Positions 1 to 11,544 of a DNA stretch of 64,000 bases are shown here, piece after piece (position 1 is the first letter of the stretch; every line of letters starts with the position of its first letter). Source of the stretch: Spinellus fusiger (taxonomy: Eukaryota > Mucoromycota > Mucoromycetes > Mucorales > Phycomycetaceae); NCBI GenBank assembly GCA_025094145.1, contig JALLLS010000012.1:372001-436000 (forward strand), in the 5' to 3' direction. Below the pieces are notes generated by a model. It did not search any database. It saw only the letters and a program-made list of their open reading frames with translations, and was not told the DNA's origin. Position numbers and translations under genes: made by a program.

Positions 1-504
1 TATGAAGGATACTTCACTTTATTACTGTAAGCTAAATGCATCTACAATTTACCCTTTGTTATTTCTCAGCCTATCTGACCTTTTTTTATTTTATTTATTT
101 TTATTTTTTAGTTTTCTTCTTCATCTTCAATGGTTTTCATATACTTTATACTTTCTACATGGCCATTGGTATTCCCTCTACGTAAGCTATTTTGATGCTG
201 TCAGTGCTTAGATACTAACTCGCAAGACCATTCTAGAGGGGGTGCTGGCTTGATTTTACTAGTGACACTGTTCTCAGAACAGTACTATATCTCTGGTGTA
301 TTTACCCTGTTCGCAACAATTTGCTGGATTGTGATGGGATTCATGGCCTTATTTTTGTACAAGAAAACATACGACCAGTACAAAGCATCAGGCCACACCT
401 TTAAAGAGGCCAAACAAGAAGCCCTTTTTAAGATAGGTCGATCAGATGCTGCGCGTGATACTGCTGTCAACATGGCATGGCATGGAGCTACTCAGAGTGT
501 TTAA
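1..504 (+). CDS. Secretory carrier membrane protein (SCAMP), C-terminal part
   Basis: Three exons are visible: <2-26, 112-181 and 237-504, with phases that join cleanly. The second intron (182-236) carries a perfect TACTAAC branch point. The spliced peptide has the SCAMP signature: a membrane segment with FYMAIGIPST, a glycine turn, a second hydrophobic segment (FATICWIVMGFMALFLYKK), then a short cytosolic tail. SCAMPs are four-helix membrane proteins of the trans-Golgi and endosomal recycling pathway. The N-terminal cytosolic region and first helices lie upstream of the window, so the gene is cut by the window edge and is not broken. The stop is TAA at 502-504. The family call rests on motif recognition only. 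Confidence 0.85.
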
Positions 505-981
505 GCTATACCCGTACAATTCTATGCAAATGGATCGGTTTGACTTTTTAATACTTTTTATCTTCTTTTTCTTGTTAATAATACACTTTATTATTACAGT
601 GGGATTCTTAAAAAGTATATTTATTATTGCTATTATCTATTATCTATTAGAATAAGATGACTAAAAATATATTGGTTTATTATATACTTTATAAACAAAT
701 ACATTGAGCTATGTGTATAGTTGTATATTGAATCTTCTACATGTTTATTTTTGTGCACATTGATAGTCTATTGCTATTAATAACTCTATCAAACATAAGA
801 ATAACCTATAGACCCTATACATTGTATTAATTTTATAAATTCAATAGGGTGGTTGATCTCATCATATCACCTCATATCACCTGATAGTATAACGCTAGAT
901 TAATGAATATTTTCAAACTATAAATGCGTGTCAAATGTTCACAGATTGATTTTCTCTTCTCTTTTATATCAGTTCACTAAA
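505..981. other. AT-rich intergenic spacer
   Basis: This holds the 3' flank of the SCAMP gene and presumably the promoter of the next gene. I see no gene or repeat in it. Confidence 0.6.
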
Positions 982-3266
982 ATGCTAAGACGTGACCCTT
1001 CATTTGGAAAACTGAAGTATCAGTCAGGATCTAAAGAAACACCCTTCAAGCCATGGAATGCATTGGCATTAAAAAAAGGTAGAAAGATAGTCATCCTATA
1101 ATTTGACATTGCTTATAAGAAAGAAAAAAACTGCTCTTTCAAATGACAGCTAGAGAAAAAAAGGCAGTTGCAACTGGCCATGAAAATGAGAAGCAAGACA
1201 GTGGTGTCTCTCATGACACTAAGGATGTTCATAAAGTCGGAAATCTACAAAAGGCCTACTCCAATGAAATAAATATGAGTCTTCAAGAGAATAAAGATGT
1301 TTACAAAAGAAAAAGTCGACAGGAGAATCAATCAAATGAAAAAGTCATAAATATGAATGACAGGGGAAATGTCTACGGAACCGGAAGCTTACAGGCAGCT
1401 CAATCCAATACAAAAGACAGAGGTCTTCAAGGAAATGGACGTGTCTACGGAACGGAAGGTGTGCAAAAGTCTCAGATCAATAGGAAAAATGAAGGGGCTC
1501 AAATCAACGAATGGAGCAGTGGCCTACAAGAGAGCAAAGATAGTGAATGGAACAAAGTCCAGTGTGAGATTCAGACCAGTGAGTGGAGAAAAGACTTGAA
1601 TGAGGCTCAAATCAACGAATGGAATAAAAAACTGCAAGACAGCAAAGACAAACCATGGGACACAGGCCTACAAGACAACAAAGGAATACATCATCAGTGC
1701 CAGGAAATGAGTCATCCAATAAGTCAAGAGACATATAAGCAACCATTAATACATTCATTGGTGATTGACCCTACGCCTGTCTATGAGGATAAGAACACTA
1801 TTGTTTATAATGTAACATGTGATAGGCCAAAAAAAAGCAGTTCAGAAATAGTCAAAAGTAAGTCCACACTCTTTAGCATGACATACTAAATAAGTTAAAT
1901 AGTGGTATCATCTGGTGATAAACTTGGTCAAAATAAATTCCAACAGGATATTACTACCAAATGTCCAGTACGGGAGAATGATTGTAAGCATGTTTTTTTC
2001 CATCTCTCTAGATCTCTCTCTTTACTCCTTAACCTAAATACTAATCATACCAAATGTTTTTTTATATAGTTTTCAATAAAGTATTCACGGCTTCTAATAC
2101 AGGTGAGTTGATAATAGTGTCCTCTAAAATCAAAGGAAACTGATTTGATTAAAAGGAAAATGCACTGGAGATAAACATGTATCGAGTGAAGGCGTCATCC
2201 CACAAAATGGAGTACCTATGAACACTCCATCTAATGAAGACATTCAAGACACGCTTTCTGAATTCAGTGATTTGCCTACTCCTGTAGTAAGTCAAGATGT
2301 CGGTTCTTTATCAGGCAAAGGTAAGCAGTTAAAGTATAGGGTGAATTCATGCCAACATGAAAGAAAATATCTACAAAGAGCTTTTAGCTTCGTTTTTTGA
2401 CCCTATGATTACTCCATCGAGCAATGAACGTGAATATGATAGTACAGAAAACGTTCGGAACACCTTGAACAATAATCATGTAAGTAGATGCAACATAGAA
2501 ATTATTTTAATAATTGGTTATCTGCATTGTGTCTGACTATTTTCTATTATTTATTTATTTATTCTCAAAATAACAAAAAAACGCCCCCACTTAGCATCGG
2601 AATACAAATAGAGCCAGGCCTTCATGATTCAGAAAACGTGATGGACAGTCAACACGTCAATGAATACTTGTCTCCTCAAAATAATGCTCCTCGTACACCT
2701 CAAGACAATGAAATGGTTCTAGAAGAATGTATTTTCTATGAAATCAAGGACCAGAATAACAAGTCATTCATCCTAAACAACTTCCTTTGTTTAATTCCTG
2801 AAAACCCACAGAAAAAAGGAAACCCGGAAATATCTCAAGACTCACAGAACGGTACCAAGAACATGGGCTGTCAACCTGAAAGAATTCAATATACAGTAGA
2901 TGAACTCAGGAAATACAAGTCAAACAAATACGATGGTATTGGAATAGAGGCTGCTGAATTAATGAAAAGGTAGTTAGACTATGCCTGTTCTTCTACTCAC
3001 TCTCTAGTTACAAATGTATACCTGTCGATTCCAGTAAAGGTTTAACAGTGGCCTATAAAATTCAACGAGAAGGTCCTTCTTATAAAGATTCTTCTTGTGA
3101 AAATCCCTCCCATAAAAGAAACAAAGCTAATGTTACAGACGGGGGGGCAAGGGCACACATTTCACGACCTATCATCCAGCCACCTTTTGATCTATGTAAG
3201 GGATTTCTACCTGGGAGATCTCCCCCGATCAAAATTAGTGAAATTCCTGTTTATGAATCACTTTAG
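982..3266 (+). CDS. Disordered protein with possible eIF4E-binding motif
   Basis: Multi-exon model: 982-1078, 1120-1857, 2070-2102, 2156-2320, 2364-2479, 2595-2969, 3035-3266. All joins keep phase except 2479/2595, which is off by one; a small exon or another splice site must be missing there. The product is hydrophilic and rich in N, Q, S, K and E, with loose repeats (N-E-W-N/S, L-Q-x-x-K) around 1450-1690, so it is probably disordered. Near the C-terminus it contains QYTVDELRKYK, which fits the YxxxxL core of eIF4E-binding proteins such as 4E-T and Caf20, although Arg follows the Leu in place of the usual hydrophobic residue. I do not recognise the rest. A role in translational repression is inference. 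Confidence 0.5.
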
Positions 3267-3396
3267 CATTTATTCTTCTTATTGTAAGTCTCTATTTCCA
3301 TTACTTGACATATCAGTAGTGTAAAAAGGATTGACTTCTATTTCAATAAACTGCTCAATGAGAATAATAGCAAGAACATTGTTTGATTTGCGACTC

Positions 3397-3696
3397 TATT
3401 GATAAATACAGCTATTGAGTTTTATTGCCTCTGAATCTCATACGGGGATCAATCTAAGAAACATAAAATGGCTTTAGGTTTTGGACAGGGCTAAAAAAGA
3501 AGTGTTGTTGTATCTTTACCATGCCACGTCTACATTCAGCATAACTCTTTCGAATACTTTGGCACTGGTCTGGTACTTCTCCTTCATTTTCTTTTTTAAA
3601 GCATTCAGCTACAGTGTTACGCTTGACAATAACACAGTCAGACTTGAGCATACACTCAATCAGTTCTTGTCGAATCTCTTTGCATGAGGAAGGCAT
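3397..3696 (-). CDS. COA5: Cytochrome c oxidase assembly factor COA5/Pet191
   Basis: Two exons on the minus strand: 3696-3520 and 3453-3397, joined in phase 0, giving 77 residues. The protein shows MPSSCKEIRQELIEC, a second pair of cysteines (ECF..DQCQ) and the ending AECRRGM-IDPRMRFRG, which is the twin-cysteine pattern and length of Pet191/COA5. This small intermembrane-space protein is needed to assemble respiratory complex IV. I chose Met at 3696 because family members begin MPSSC; an in-frame Met lies five residues earlier at 3711. Reading through the 66-nt intron would replace the conserved RFRG tail with unrelated sequence. Confidence 0.9.
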
Positions 3697-3711
3697 GGTC
3701 AACTCAAACAC

Positions 3712-4089
3712 ATAGCCTTAGTTGAGGGAGAGGGGTTCTAATGCTATTCGTACTGTTTGTGACTTGTAATTTTCATTCTTTCTCCACACCTTGCCTTATC
3801 TTTTGTTTCATTTCTGCTTCACTAAAACCTGTCTATTCATACTAGCAGTGCGTTTGAATGTGCTTTTGTGAATAAGTATATTTTATCTTTAGCTCCCTTT
3901 TTGTGCATTTCATGAGAGAAGATCACACTTATAGAGTATTCATTTCACAATGAAAATATAAGATACTAATAAGCTCTATTTTAATCAGGATTATTCTCCT
4001 CATTCCTTATCCATGTTTAGTAGAAATACATGCAAAAGTGTGATACGAGGGTTACTTTTTTTTTAATATTTCTAATAAAATGACAAACT
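3712..4089. other. Intergenic spacer between COA5 and uL1m
   Basis: Contains the presumed COA5 promoter and the 3' flank of uL1m. No coding feature is seen. Confidence 0.6.
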
Positions 4090-5066
4090 CTATAAAGTGG
4101 CTCCACCAACAATAGAAATACCAGGACCTCGTGTAGAAGAAAGAACAACATTTTGGATAATGGCTGTAGAAATACATGCATTGAGTATAATGCAGTTCTC
4201 TTTTTCTTCTTCTCTTCTTTTCTCCATCTTACCTTTCAAGTTGTTAGCCTTGCCAAACACTCTCAGTTCTTCCAAAATGGCCTTAAGGTTGCCTTATTCC
4301 CATTTAGAATTCTGTGAATTTCTTATTCTACCTTACCTTCCATGTCCTCCAAATTAAAGCTCACTCTAGCAATACCTATTTCTGTTGAGAAAACAGTTTC
4401 TTTCTTTCCATTTCTTACCAGTATGCAAAACACCCAACTTATCAGCCTTGAACTCAAAGGAGCTCTTGGAACTCCGAACTACTGCAGCAATATCATCTGT
4501 GACTGTGCCTATTCCCAAGAGTGAATGTCTTATTGTCTTGTCCCTTAGTGTCCCTTCTTACCCTTCTTCATTGTAGGCATTAAACCCTTTGGACCCAATA
4601 TTTTGGCAATCTTGGTGACATGTGGAAACATGGCAGGTGTAGAAATACACTTATCAAATTTGATAAAGCCATTCTTCACTTTCTCTATCAATTCTTCTCC
4701 TCCTACAAACTGTGCACCTGCTGCAGTAGCAACTTCTGCCTGTTTACCAGTAGCAAAGACAAGAATAGTTGCTTCTTGCTTAATGCTTCTAGGCAGAACA
4801 GTGGATCCACGGATAATGGGGGTTGATTTTTCTACTTTACATTGGATGTGTGCCTCTATCTGGTGATCAGGGTTGCCGACTTCCATGGCCTTTAATACAC
4901 GCAGAGCCTCAGTGATTTCCAAAGCGTCTGGATTAACACGAGCCACCTTTTTCTTTTTTGAAGCATAGGATCGATGAATAATCTGAGGTGTCATTGCAAC
5001 TGTTCTATTAGGAAAACTCGACCGTATGGCCATGGAGCGTGATGACCGAGTTGCTATGCCAAACAT
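4090..5066 (-). CDS. MRPL1: Mitochondrial large-subunit ribosomal protein uL1m
   Basis: Exons on the minus strand: 5066-4562, 4508-4419, 4375-4337, 4292-4233 and 4199-4090. It carries uL1 hallmarks: VFATGKQAEVATAAGAQFVGGEELIEKV, the KILGPKGLMPTMKKG loop and the C-terminal VLSSTRGPGI. The N-terminus (about 35 residues, rich in R, S and I, with few acids) looks like a mitochondrial presequence. uL1 forms the stalk that contacts tRNA leaving the ribosome. The last intron (4232-4200) would be only 33 nt and lacks an in-frame stop, so it may instead be an 11-residue charged insertion. Everything else joins in phase. Confidence 0.88.
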
Positions 5067-5216
5067 GGTGAAATGTCAAGCAGAGAGAATAGAAGGAGAG
5101 AAAATAAGAAATAAAATAAAAACAATAGGCTTCTAGTGCAAGTTCATCTTTATGTCCTGTTTATAGTGGGGTTTTAATATGTGATGACGTTGAAGAGAAA
5201 GATAAATATGTGTAGA

Positions 5217-6507
5217 TAAAAACGACCTGACAAAAGTAATGGAATTCTTTCAAATTCCGGGATATTTCTATACCAAAAATAATAGACACTATCTTTCTTT
5301 TTATTATATAACACTTCTTTTTATTATAATGTCTCAATCCGACACCATGAGCATCTTCACCAAGACATCCGAGATGTATGGGAAATAGACGAGCCTCGAG
5401 ACTCGTTCAGCCATTCTCCATGAGGTGCTGAACATGAACACAAACATGGCTGAGGGATCTTGTATGTTCAATGTTCCTCGCAACATTATAGGGGACATTG
5501 TGAGACACTTCAAGAAGACAGGGCTCTCTGATGGTTGAGAAGAACAGTAGTCAGTGATTCTCATCAGACCAAGGAGGCTATTAGGGCAAGCATGGCCATC
5601 AAGGTATCAGACAAGACTCTGAAGAGGTACCTTGATGAAATGGGCTTCTACTCTTTCATTTCAGTGGTAAAGCCTCTTCTCACCAAGAAACATATGGAAG
5701 TAAGGCTCCAGTGGGCCTATAAGCACATGGGTTGGACACTTGAGCAGTGGCAAGGGGTTGTATGGTCCAATGAGTCCAGAACGGAGCTAATGAGCTATGG
5801 TAAGGGAGTCAGAGTCATCAGGCAGCCTGGTACATCCTTTGAGCCTAAGAATGTCTTTTAAACAAAGAAGTTTGGAGGTGGTGGAGTGATGCTATAGGCT
5901 GTTTCAGTGGGAAAGGTGTTGAGAGATGGATCGTAGTGGAGGGTAAGATAAACTCCGACAAGTACACCAAGGTACTTGGAGAAGTCTACTGCCCCGAGCT
6001 CACGCGTCTCTCTCTTCTAAACCCTGGAGTCAGTTACAGCCTACAGGATGACAATGCTAGACCCCATACGAGCAAAGAAACTCGTGAATGGAAGGCAGCA
6101 ATGAGTGTGGAAACTCTTCCTTACTGGCCCTCACAATACTGATCTCAATCCAATTGAGCATCTATGGGCCCACCTCAATAAGGTTATTAGGAAGGACAGG
6201 AGGGTATATTCCACCAAACAGAAGTTGGAGGCTGCCCTGATGCTGGAATGGGGTAAAATATCAAAGGCAATAGACACCCTCATTGCCAGCATGGGGCGGA
6301 GATGCCAAGGGTGGCCACAGTGGCTATTAGTTAACCTTATAATAAAACAACTGTTATGTATTTTAAACACTATTCTATGTATCTATTAAGACTTTTATGT
6401 CTTTACCTAATGAACTCATAAAGTTATAACACTATTAAGATAAAGTATGAATCCAAAAAAGGAAATCTGCATTTAAAAAATCCCATTACTTTTGTCGGGT
6501 CACTTTA
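5217..6507 (+). mobile_element. Tc1/mariner-like element, decayed
   Basis: Inverted termini match around 5224-5242 and 6483-6503 (core gacaaaagtaatgg) and are flanked by TA. The internal plus-strand transposase is split by stops and frameshifts into pieces at about 5328-5534, 5535-5861, 5936-6142 and 6105-6330. Recognisable parts are the helix-turn-helix remnant, WSNES (normally WSDES), QDDNARPHTS and LNPIEHLW. The first catalytic Asp is Asn, so the enzyme would be inactive even without the frame breaks. Confidence 0.88.
5328..6330 (+). pseudogene. Tc1-like transposase pseudogene
   Basis: Degenerate DDE transposase within the preceding element. The order HTH, catalytic D (mutated to N near 5773), second D (QDDN) and catalytic E (PIEHLW) follows the Tc1 family. 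Several in-frame stops and at least two frame changes separate the pieces. Confidence 0.85.
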
Positions 6508-7270
6508 CAACTAAATTAAAAAATAGACATCATCACTATTGAGTTCATGCAAAAGGTAGCCATTCAATGTTTACCAAAGCACACACACACAAACATAAAG
6601 GAGAAGATACTATGATAAAGAATGTTTAATTGATAATATATCTGATAAGTATGAGAATTCATGACATCCTTTCAGATATAAAATATATATTCTCTATCTA
6701 TGAATACAGTCTTGAATTTTATAAATATATATATAAAACCAACTTGAGCTGCTAAACCTCTTCTATTGACTCTATTCTATCTACTATTTTCAGATAGTAT
6801 CCATGGAAATTATGGTGGATGAAAACTAATCTACATAGTTCATATTCTACAGGTAACTCATAGACGACTGTAACTAGTTTCTTGCTCTTAACGGCAGTGC
6901 AAAAATCAAAGTTCTCAGCATGACTTTCTTATATGGCTATTCTTATGTGAAGAAAATAGAAACAAAAGATGTGTTTTGTAACATAGAGAATATATTTCTC
7001 AAATATTCCCTGTATCTAATGGATAATTAGTTTTATACTATTTCTATTTGATACATTAGACTATATAAAATTAGTTAGGAAGAAAAGACAATGAAGAAAA
7101 CTCATATGGTATATAATTGATTATAAGCATCATAAATATTGGTTAGAAATAGGAATATCCTTGCCTATTTAAATATAATTTTTATCATATTTACTTGTGT
7201 TCATAATGCTAATATGTGTCCATCCGAAAGTTGGATTTATGTGATCAGGCATAATTATTGTAAATCCAGT
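6508..7270. other. AT-rich region without genes
   Basis: Only short ORFs and AT-rich sequence lie between two dead Tc1-like elements. No feature is recognised. Confidence 0.6.
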
Positions 7271-8430
7271 GTCTGATGAAAATACTATAACTATTTTTAT
7301 TTCCTAATATACTTTTTGTATGGGGAGATACTTATTAATTGTCATAGAAACACACATTAAACACATAGTAGAGACTTGAAAATTGGATGAAGTATAAAGA
7401 AGGTCAACAGGATAATATATACAAATTTATTGGGTGGAAACCATTAATATCTAGTGTTTTCACCCTTGACTTCTATCACAGCTCTACATCTTCAATGAAT
7501 GCTGGCAACGAGGTTGTTGGTAACCTCCTTGGGGATCTTGTTCCATTCTTGGACCAGGAGAGCCTTCAGATCCTGGAGAGTGCTTGCTGGGGTCATCCTC
7601 TTCCGAACTGCTCTGTCTAGTTCCTCCCAAAGATGCTCAATTGGGTTCAAGTCAGGGCTCTGAGAGGACCACCCCTCCATAGTGGCTATGCCTCTCTCAT
7701 TCTTCCATTTTTTAGTCTTCTTACTAGTATGGCAACTGGCATTGTCCTTTTGAAGAACATAGCCTACCACTGGGTTCAGTGCCGAAAAGACGAATCAGCT
7801 CGGGGCAATAAGCGTTATCTAAAATACTAGTGTGTTTGGCACTATTAATGGGCTCCTCCACCACAGTAAGTCTATCAACACCTTCACCAGAACAGGAACT
7901 CAACACCATCACCTCATCACTACCACTAAACCTCAACTTCTTGTGCTTGTCGGTGAGGGTAGGCTTTCTGATTACCCTTCAGGAATACAAGTCGATTTTC
8001 TTCATCATTTTCAGAAATGTTTTCATGGACACTTGGGTGGCCATTCCCTTAGGAGGCCCCTTTATGCTCTGGAAAGAGTCCCTTGCCACCTCGTGAGAAA
8101 CTTCTCTCTCATCCTTCTCATTCAAAATAGGCTTGTGCCTAAAGCCTCTTTCTGCTTTGAAACAGTCAGTTACCCTATATCTCTTCATGATAAGGCTGAC
8201 AGTGGGCATCCTGATACCAAACATAGTTGCACTATCTACTTGGGCTAGTGCCATGGTGAGTGGCCTAGTGAACAATGAGTTGACAAGTAAAATCATCAGT
8301 ATTTTTATTTCTTGTTTCCAATAGGATTAGTGAATTGTTCAGTAGTGTTATAAATAGTAGATGTTATGGCGGAAAAAGAAGAGATAAAGAATAAGTCTCT
8401 TTTTTTTTTTAAAAAAAAAGAAAATATTTA
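7270..8430 (-). mobile_element. Tc1-like (DD35E) element, internally deleted
   Basis: The outer limits are approximate because the termini have diverged. The 3' flank (7330-7460) is clearly related to that of the element at 39432-40794, and the coding strand is minus. The transposase runs from about 8370 to 7492 in three frames: HTH region with the KRYRVTDCFKAE-type segment, then GEGVDRLTVVEEPI, then QKDNASCHTS...SPDLNPIEHLW. Compared with the 39.5-kb copy, about 60 residues including the first catalytic Asp are missing between the KHKKLR and FSG segments. Confidence 0.8.
7492..8370 (-). pseudogene. Tc1-like transposase pseudogene, internal deletion
   Basis: Three reading-frame pieces (8296-7979, 7936-7724, 7770-7492) together follow the order of a Tc1 transposase. 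The first DDE residue is deleted. The second D (KDN) and the E (PIEHLW) remain, with 35 residues between them. Confidence 0.8.
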
Positions 8431-9527
8431 TATAGTTTTTACCAGACACCGTCTCTACATATAATGGTGACTTGAAGTGTGCGTTTATGTCTCTTTTTCC
8501 TTCTTTAGTAAAGGTAGAAAAAAAAGATGGCCTTCATGACTTGAAAGAAAATAAAGGATTGTCCTAAACATCTATTATATATTAGAGTTGGGTATAGTAT
8601 TTTTTAAGTGAAAGATAGAATCGACTTTGTCTTAATGTTTAGTTCAAAAATACTAATTCCTAGTCTCAATCCATCCAACCACTTTGGAAACTTCTCGGAA
8701 AAGATATAGAATGAAAATAAAAAAGTAGAATTATACACATAGTGCTAATAAGAAGAGACTGAAGAATGTTCTGATAATTAGATAAAATACAATTCTCTAT
8801 ATATTTTACAATACCCATTGCTAGCAAGAGTCAGAGATACCAAACAGTAGTAGATAGAATAGACTCACTTTCCCTCCTAGTACTTTACTAATGAATACAT
8901 CTATCTATCTACTATCTATCCTTTTATTTACAAATTTAATAAATTAAGGTTATTAGGTAAATAATGGAGAAAGTTTAAGGCATAGAAAAGTATTGTCTAA
9001 AAGTGAAAATGAGATTATTCCATCGGAAGATTAATACATAAACTTGATCTTGATGTTTTTGTGCCTTTTTTCTTTTCTCTGCGCACAGTCAGCCTCATTT
9101 CATATTTAAACCCTACAGGCACATTTATGGTCTCTACCCTATTGAACAGTAAAACTATCTATTTCTCTAATTAATTAAATGGGTATATAGGCTACATAAA
9201 AGGACAATTATGAAACCATCACACGCCAACACACATAGAGCAGTTAATATTCAGACATTTTCATTTTGGTAATTAAAAATGCGGTATGAATAAATAGAGG
9301 TATAAAATTTAGTTGTAGTCTCTATAAAACAAGGAGGCTTTAGAATGACACACTGACTCTAATTCTACTGATAGTCAAGGGATTTTTGGAAGCATAAGAA
9401 AAGGAAACTCAGTGTAGGGGCTAAACACTATATAATAAAGCGCAGAAAATGCCCCTTGGATTAAGCAAGTGCGGTATGATGCACAGAAATTAGTCTCTTC
9501 ACCCAGTCCAGTGGTCATAGCTTATTG
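8431..9527. other. AT-rich intergenic region
   Basis: No gene is seen. It contains a small TCTA-type microsatellite near 8899-8921 and otherwise unremarkable AT-rich DNA. Confidence 0.55.
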
Positions 9528-9535
9528 TATAAATA
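9528..9535 (+). promoter_or_regulatory. TATA-box-like element
   Basis: TATAAATA lies about 83-90 bases upstream of the ATG at 9618, in a plausible promoter position for the small ORF that follows. Confidence 0.35.
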
Positions 9536-9617
9536 GGAAATAACTATGAACTAGTTGCTTGTACATAGCACAGAGTGACAAAGAGACAAAAGAACACAGA
9601 CAAGAATCTTATGGACA

Positions 9618-9713
9618 ATGGAGAAGCAGCTTATTCTTCTTTCTTTGGTGATTCTGATGAACACATCACTTGGCACGGCTACTGTGGATGAAGAGACAGA
9701 TAGACCACTTTAA
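9618..9713 (+). CDS. Possible 31-residue secreted peptide
   Basis: A short ORF starts MEKQLILLSLVILMNTSLG, which looks like a signal peptide (one basic residue, then a hydrophobic core ending S-L-G), followed by TATVDEETDRPL and TAA. A TATA-like box sits upstream. An out-of-frame ATG seven bases earlier (9611) opens a different 26-codon frame. No intron joins it convincingly to downstream sequence, so it may be a complete tiny secreted peptide or chance. I do not recognise it. Confidence 0.25.
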   Translation: MEKQLILLSLVILMNTSLGTATVDEETDRPL

Positions 9714-10034
9714 TAATTATATAATAGCACTTTTATTCTCTGGTTTATTATAAACTAATAAACTTTCTTGAATTATTTAATAGCTCTATTTTGTGTTTAT
9801 TTAGCTTAAGATATGCCTAAAATCTTACTTTTATAGCTGTATTGAACAGCTTGCATTCTAGTTTATAAATGAAAACCAAGGCAATGGAACCATTGCATGC
9901 ATATTATTTATCTTATTTCTTATGGTTTGGATGAGTTATATGTTCTTACTCTTTGTATTATCCTCACAACACCTTGTCTATTTTGTAGAGGTGATACGGG
10001 TGTTTACCAGTGATTGTGGAGTATCAATGCTAGT

Positions 10035-10266
10035 TCATTTTACAACAAATAAAGATTCTACATTTAAAATCAGTAGTCGTTTGCCAACCCCACTATCAAC
10101 ACCATCTCTTGATGTTCGTGTTATGCTTGTGCAGTTATTACAAGGACATGGAAAGAGTCTTTCTGGTGCAGATGAGCATAAAATAAAGAAATAAACGCCA
10201 TTTAGAGGTATTTATCTCACCAGCAATGAGAGATGCAATACTTTCCAAATTAGTGTCGGGTGGCAT
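10035..10266 (-). CDS. Ambiguous small ORF with CPCNNC motif
   Basis: Minus-strand model: exons 10266-10221 and 10162-10035, in phase, 57 residues, with a cysteine cluster LFPCPCNNC. The intron has GTGAG and CAG ends. On the plus strand an overlapping ORF (9922-10194) is also open and follows a good acceptor at about 9988. Only one of the two can be a real exon. The cysteine cluster resembles short zinc-binding starts of fungal transposon proteins, but this is weak. Confidence 0.2.
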
Positions 10267-10581
10267 GTTCGCTATTGTTGATTCACAAAATAGCATAACC
10301 TTACACTCGAGAATGTCGTGCGCATTGGTATATCTATTTCTTGGAAAAAAGGCTGGATCCCCAATGTAACCATTTATCCTTTTTACTCTTTATATTGATT
10401 GATTCTTTATTATCAAATCTACTGATGAGTTTGATTAAGACAAGTATTTGCATCAGGACTTGCTATTTTATTCTATTATATAAACAGCCCTCGGTTTTCC
10501 TTTCCTCTCCTTCCTGTCGCTCTTTGGATTGAACTCTACCTTTTCATTTATTGAACTCTACCTGTTTCTTAAAAGAGCACC

Positions 10582-11544
10582 ATGGAAACAATAGCAAAGA
10601 ACATAAATAACCAAGTGGAGATGGTGATAGAGACAGTAGGAAGACCCTTCAAACCTCATCTGCCAACCATTAGTCGATTTTTGGTAGTAGCCACCTTTTA
10701 TGAAGATGCCTTTCGTATCCTGCTACAGTGGCAAGACCAGCGCCACTATCTAGAAAAGGCCCGACACTTTCCTGCGTCTCTTTCCCCTCTATTTTTGGGG
10801 TTTAATATTATGGTAAACTGACCATAACAACAGAACATGCCAACAATAACACGGGTGGTTCAATAGGCTATGCTGATATTCTCCACTTGCATTATCTCCA
10901 AACGCATTGTAGGCCCTTCTGTGGCTACACTAGCAGTAGTAGTGGCTATGCAGGCAATAGCTTATGGCCTTGTATTTGATATGGTAAGGTAGAGAAAGAT
11001 GGTCTTTGGCTCTTATGGCAGAACAACTCACCCTTCTTTTTCATTCTTCTTTCTTAACGATGCTTAGCTCTTTTTTCTACGTAATTTATCAGTCACGGGC
11101 GGCCTGTTGCTCTGCTTGTCTGAATCCATTCTTCGTCGTCGTTCAAAATCTGTATTTGCCTCTCTACCCCAACTGTCTGAAAGTGAACGTCACAAGTACT
11201 TCCAGCTAACAGGACGTGTCTTACTGGTGCTCCTGTTCATTGGGTTTATGTTCAATGGCCAGTGGAGTCTGTTACGTGCCACTCTGTCTGTGGTGGGTCT
11301 TTTGGCGTGTGGAATGGTAGTGGTTGGATTCCGTGCAAAATGGTCTGCCTGTTTCCTTGTCTCTTTGTTGTGTATCATGAACTTCCTCGTGAACAACTGG
11401 TGGTCTGCCCATCATTCCAACTACAAGCGTGACTTTTTGAAGTACGACTTTTTCCAGACCTTGAGCATCATTGGGGGCCTTTTACTGCTTATTTCCATTG
11501 GCCCCGGTGGACTAAGCTACGATGAGAAGAAGAAAGAGTTTTAA
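10582..11544 (+). CDS. SURF4: SURF4/Erv29 family ER cargo receptor
   Basis: Exons 10582-10812, 10867-10983 and 11068-11544, all phase 0, give 274 residues, the usual SURF4 length. Family features include RPFKPHLPTISRFLVVATFYEDAFRI, RHFP, FFLRNLSVTGGLLLCLSES, and a long run of membrane helices. The C-terminus ends KKEF, a dilysine (KKxx) signal for retrieval to the ER by COPI. Erv29/SURF4 loads soluble secretory proteins into COPII vesicles. The gene lies upstream of, and on the same strand as, the alpha-galactosidase-like gene, about 260 bases apart. Confidence 0.93.
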
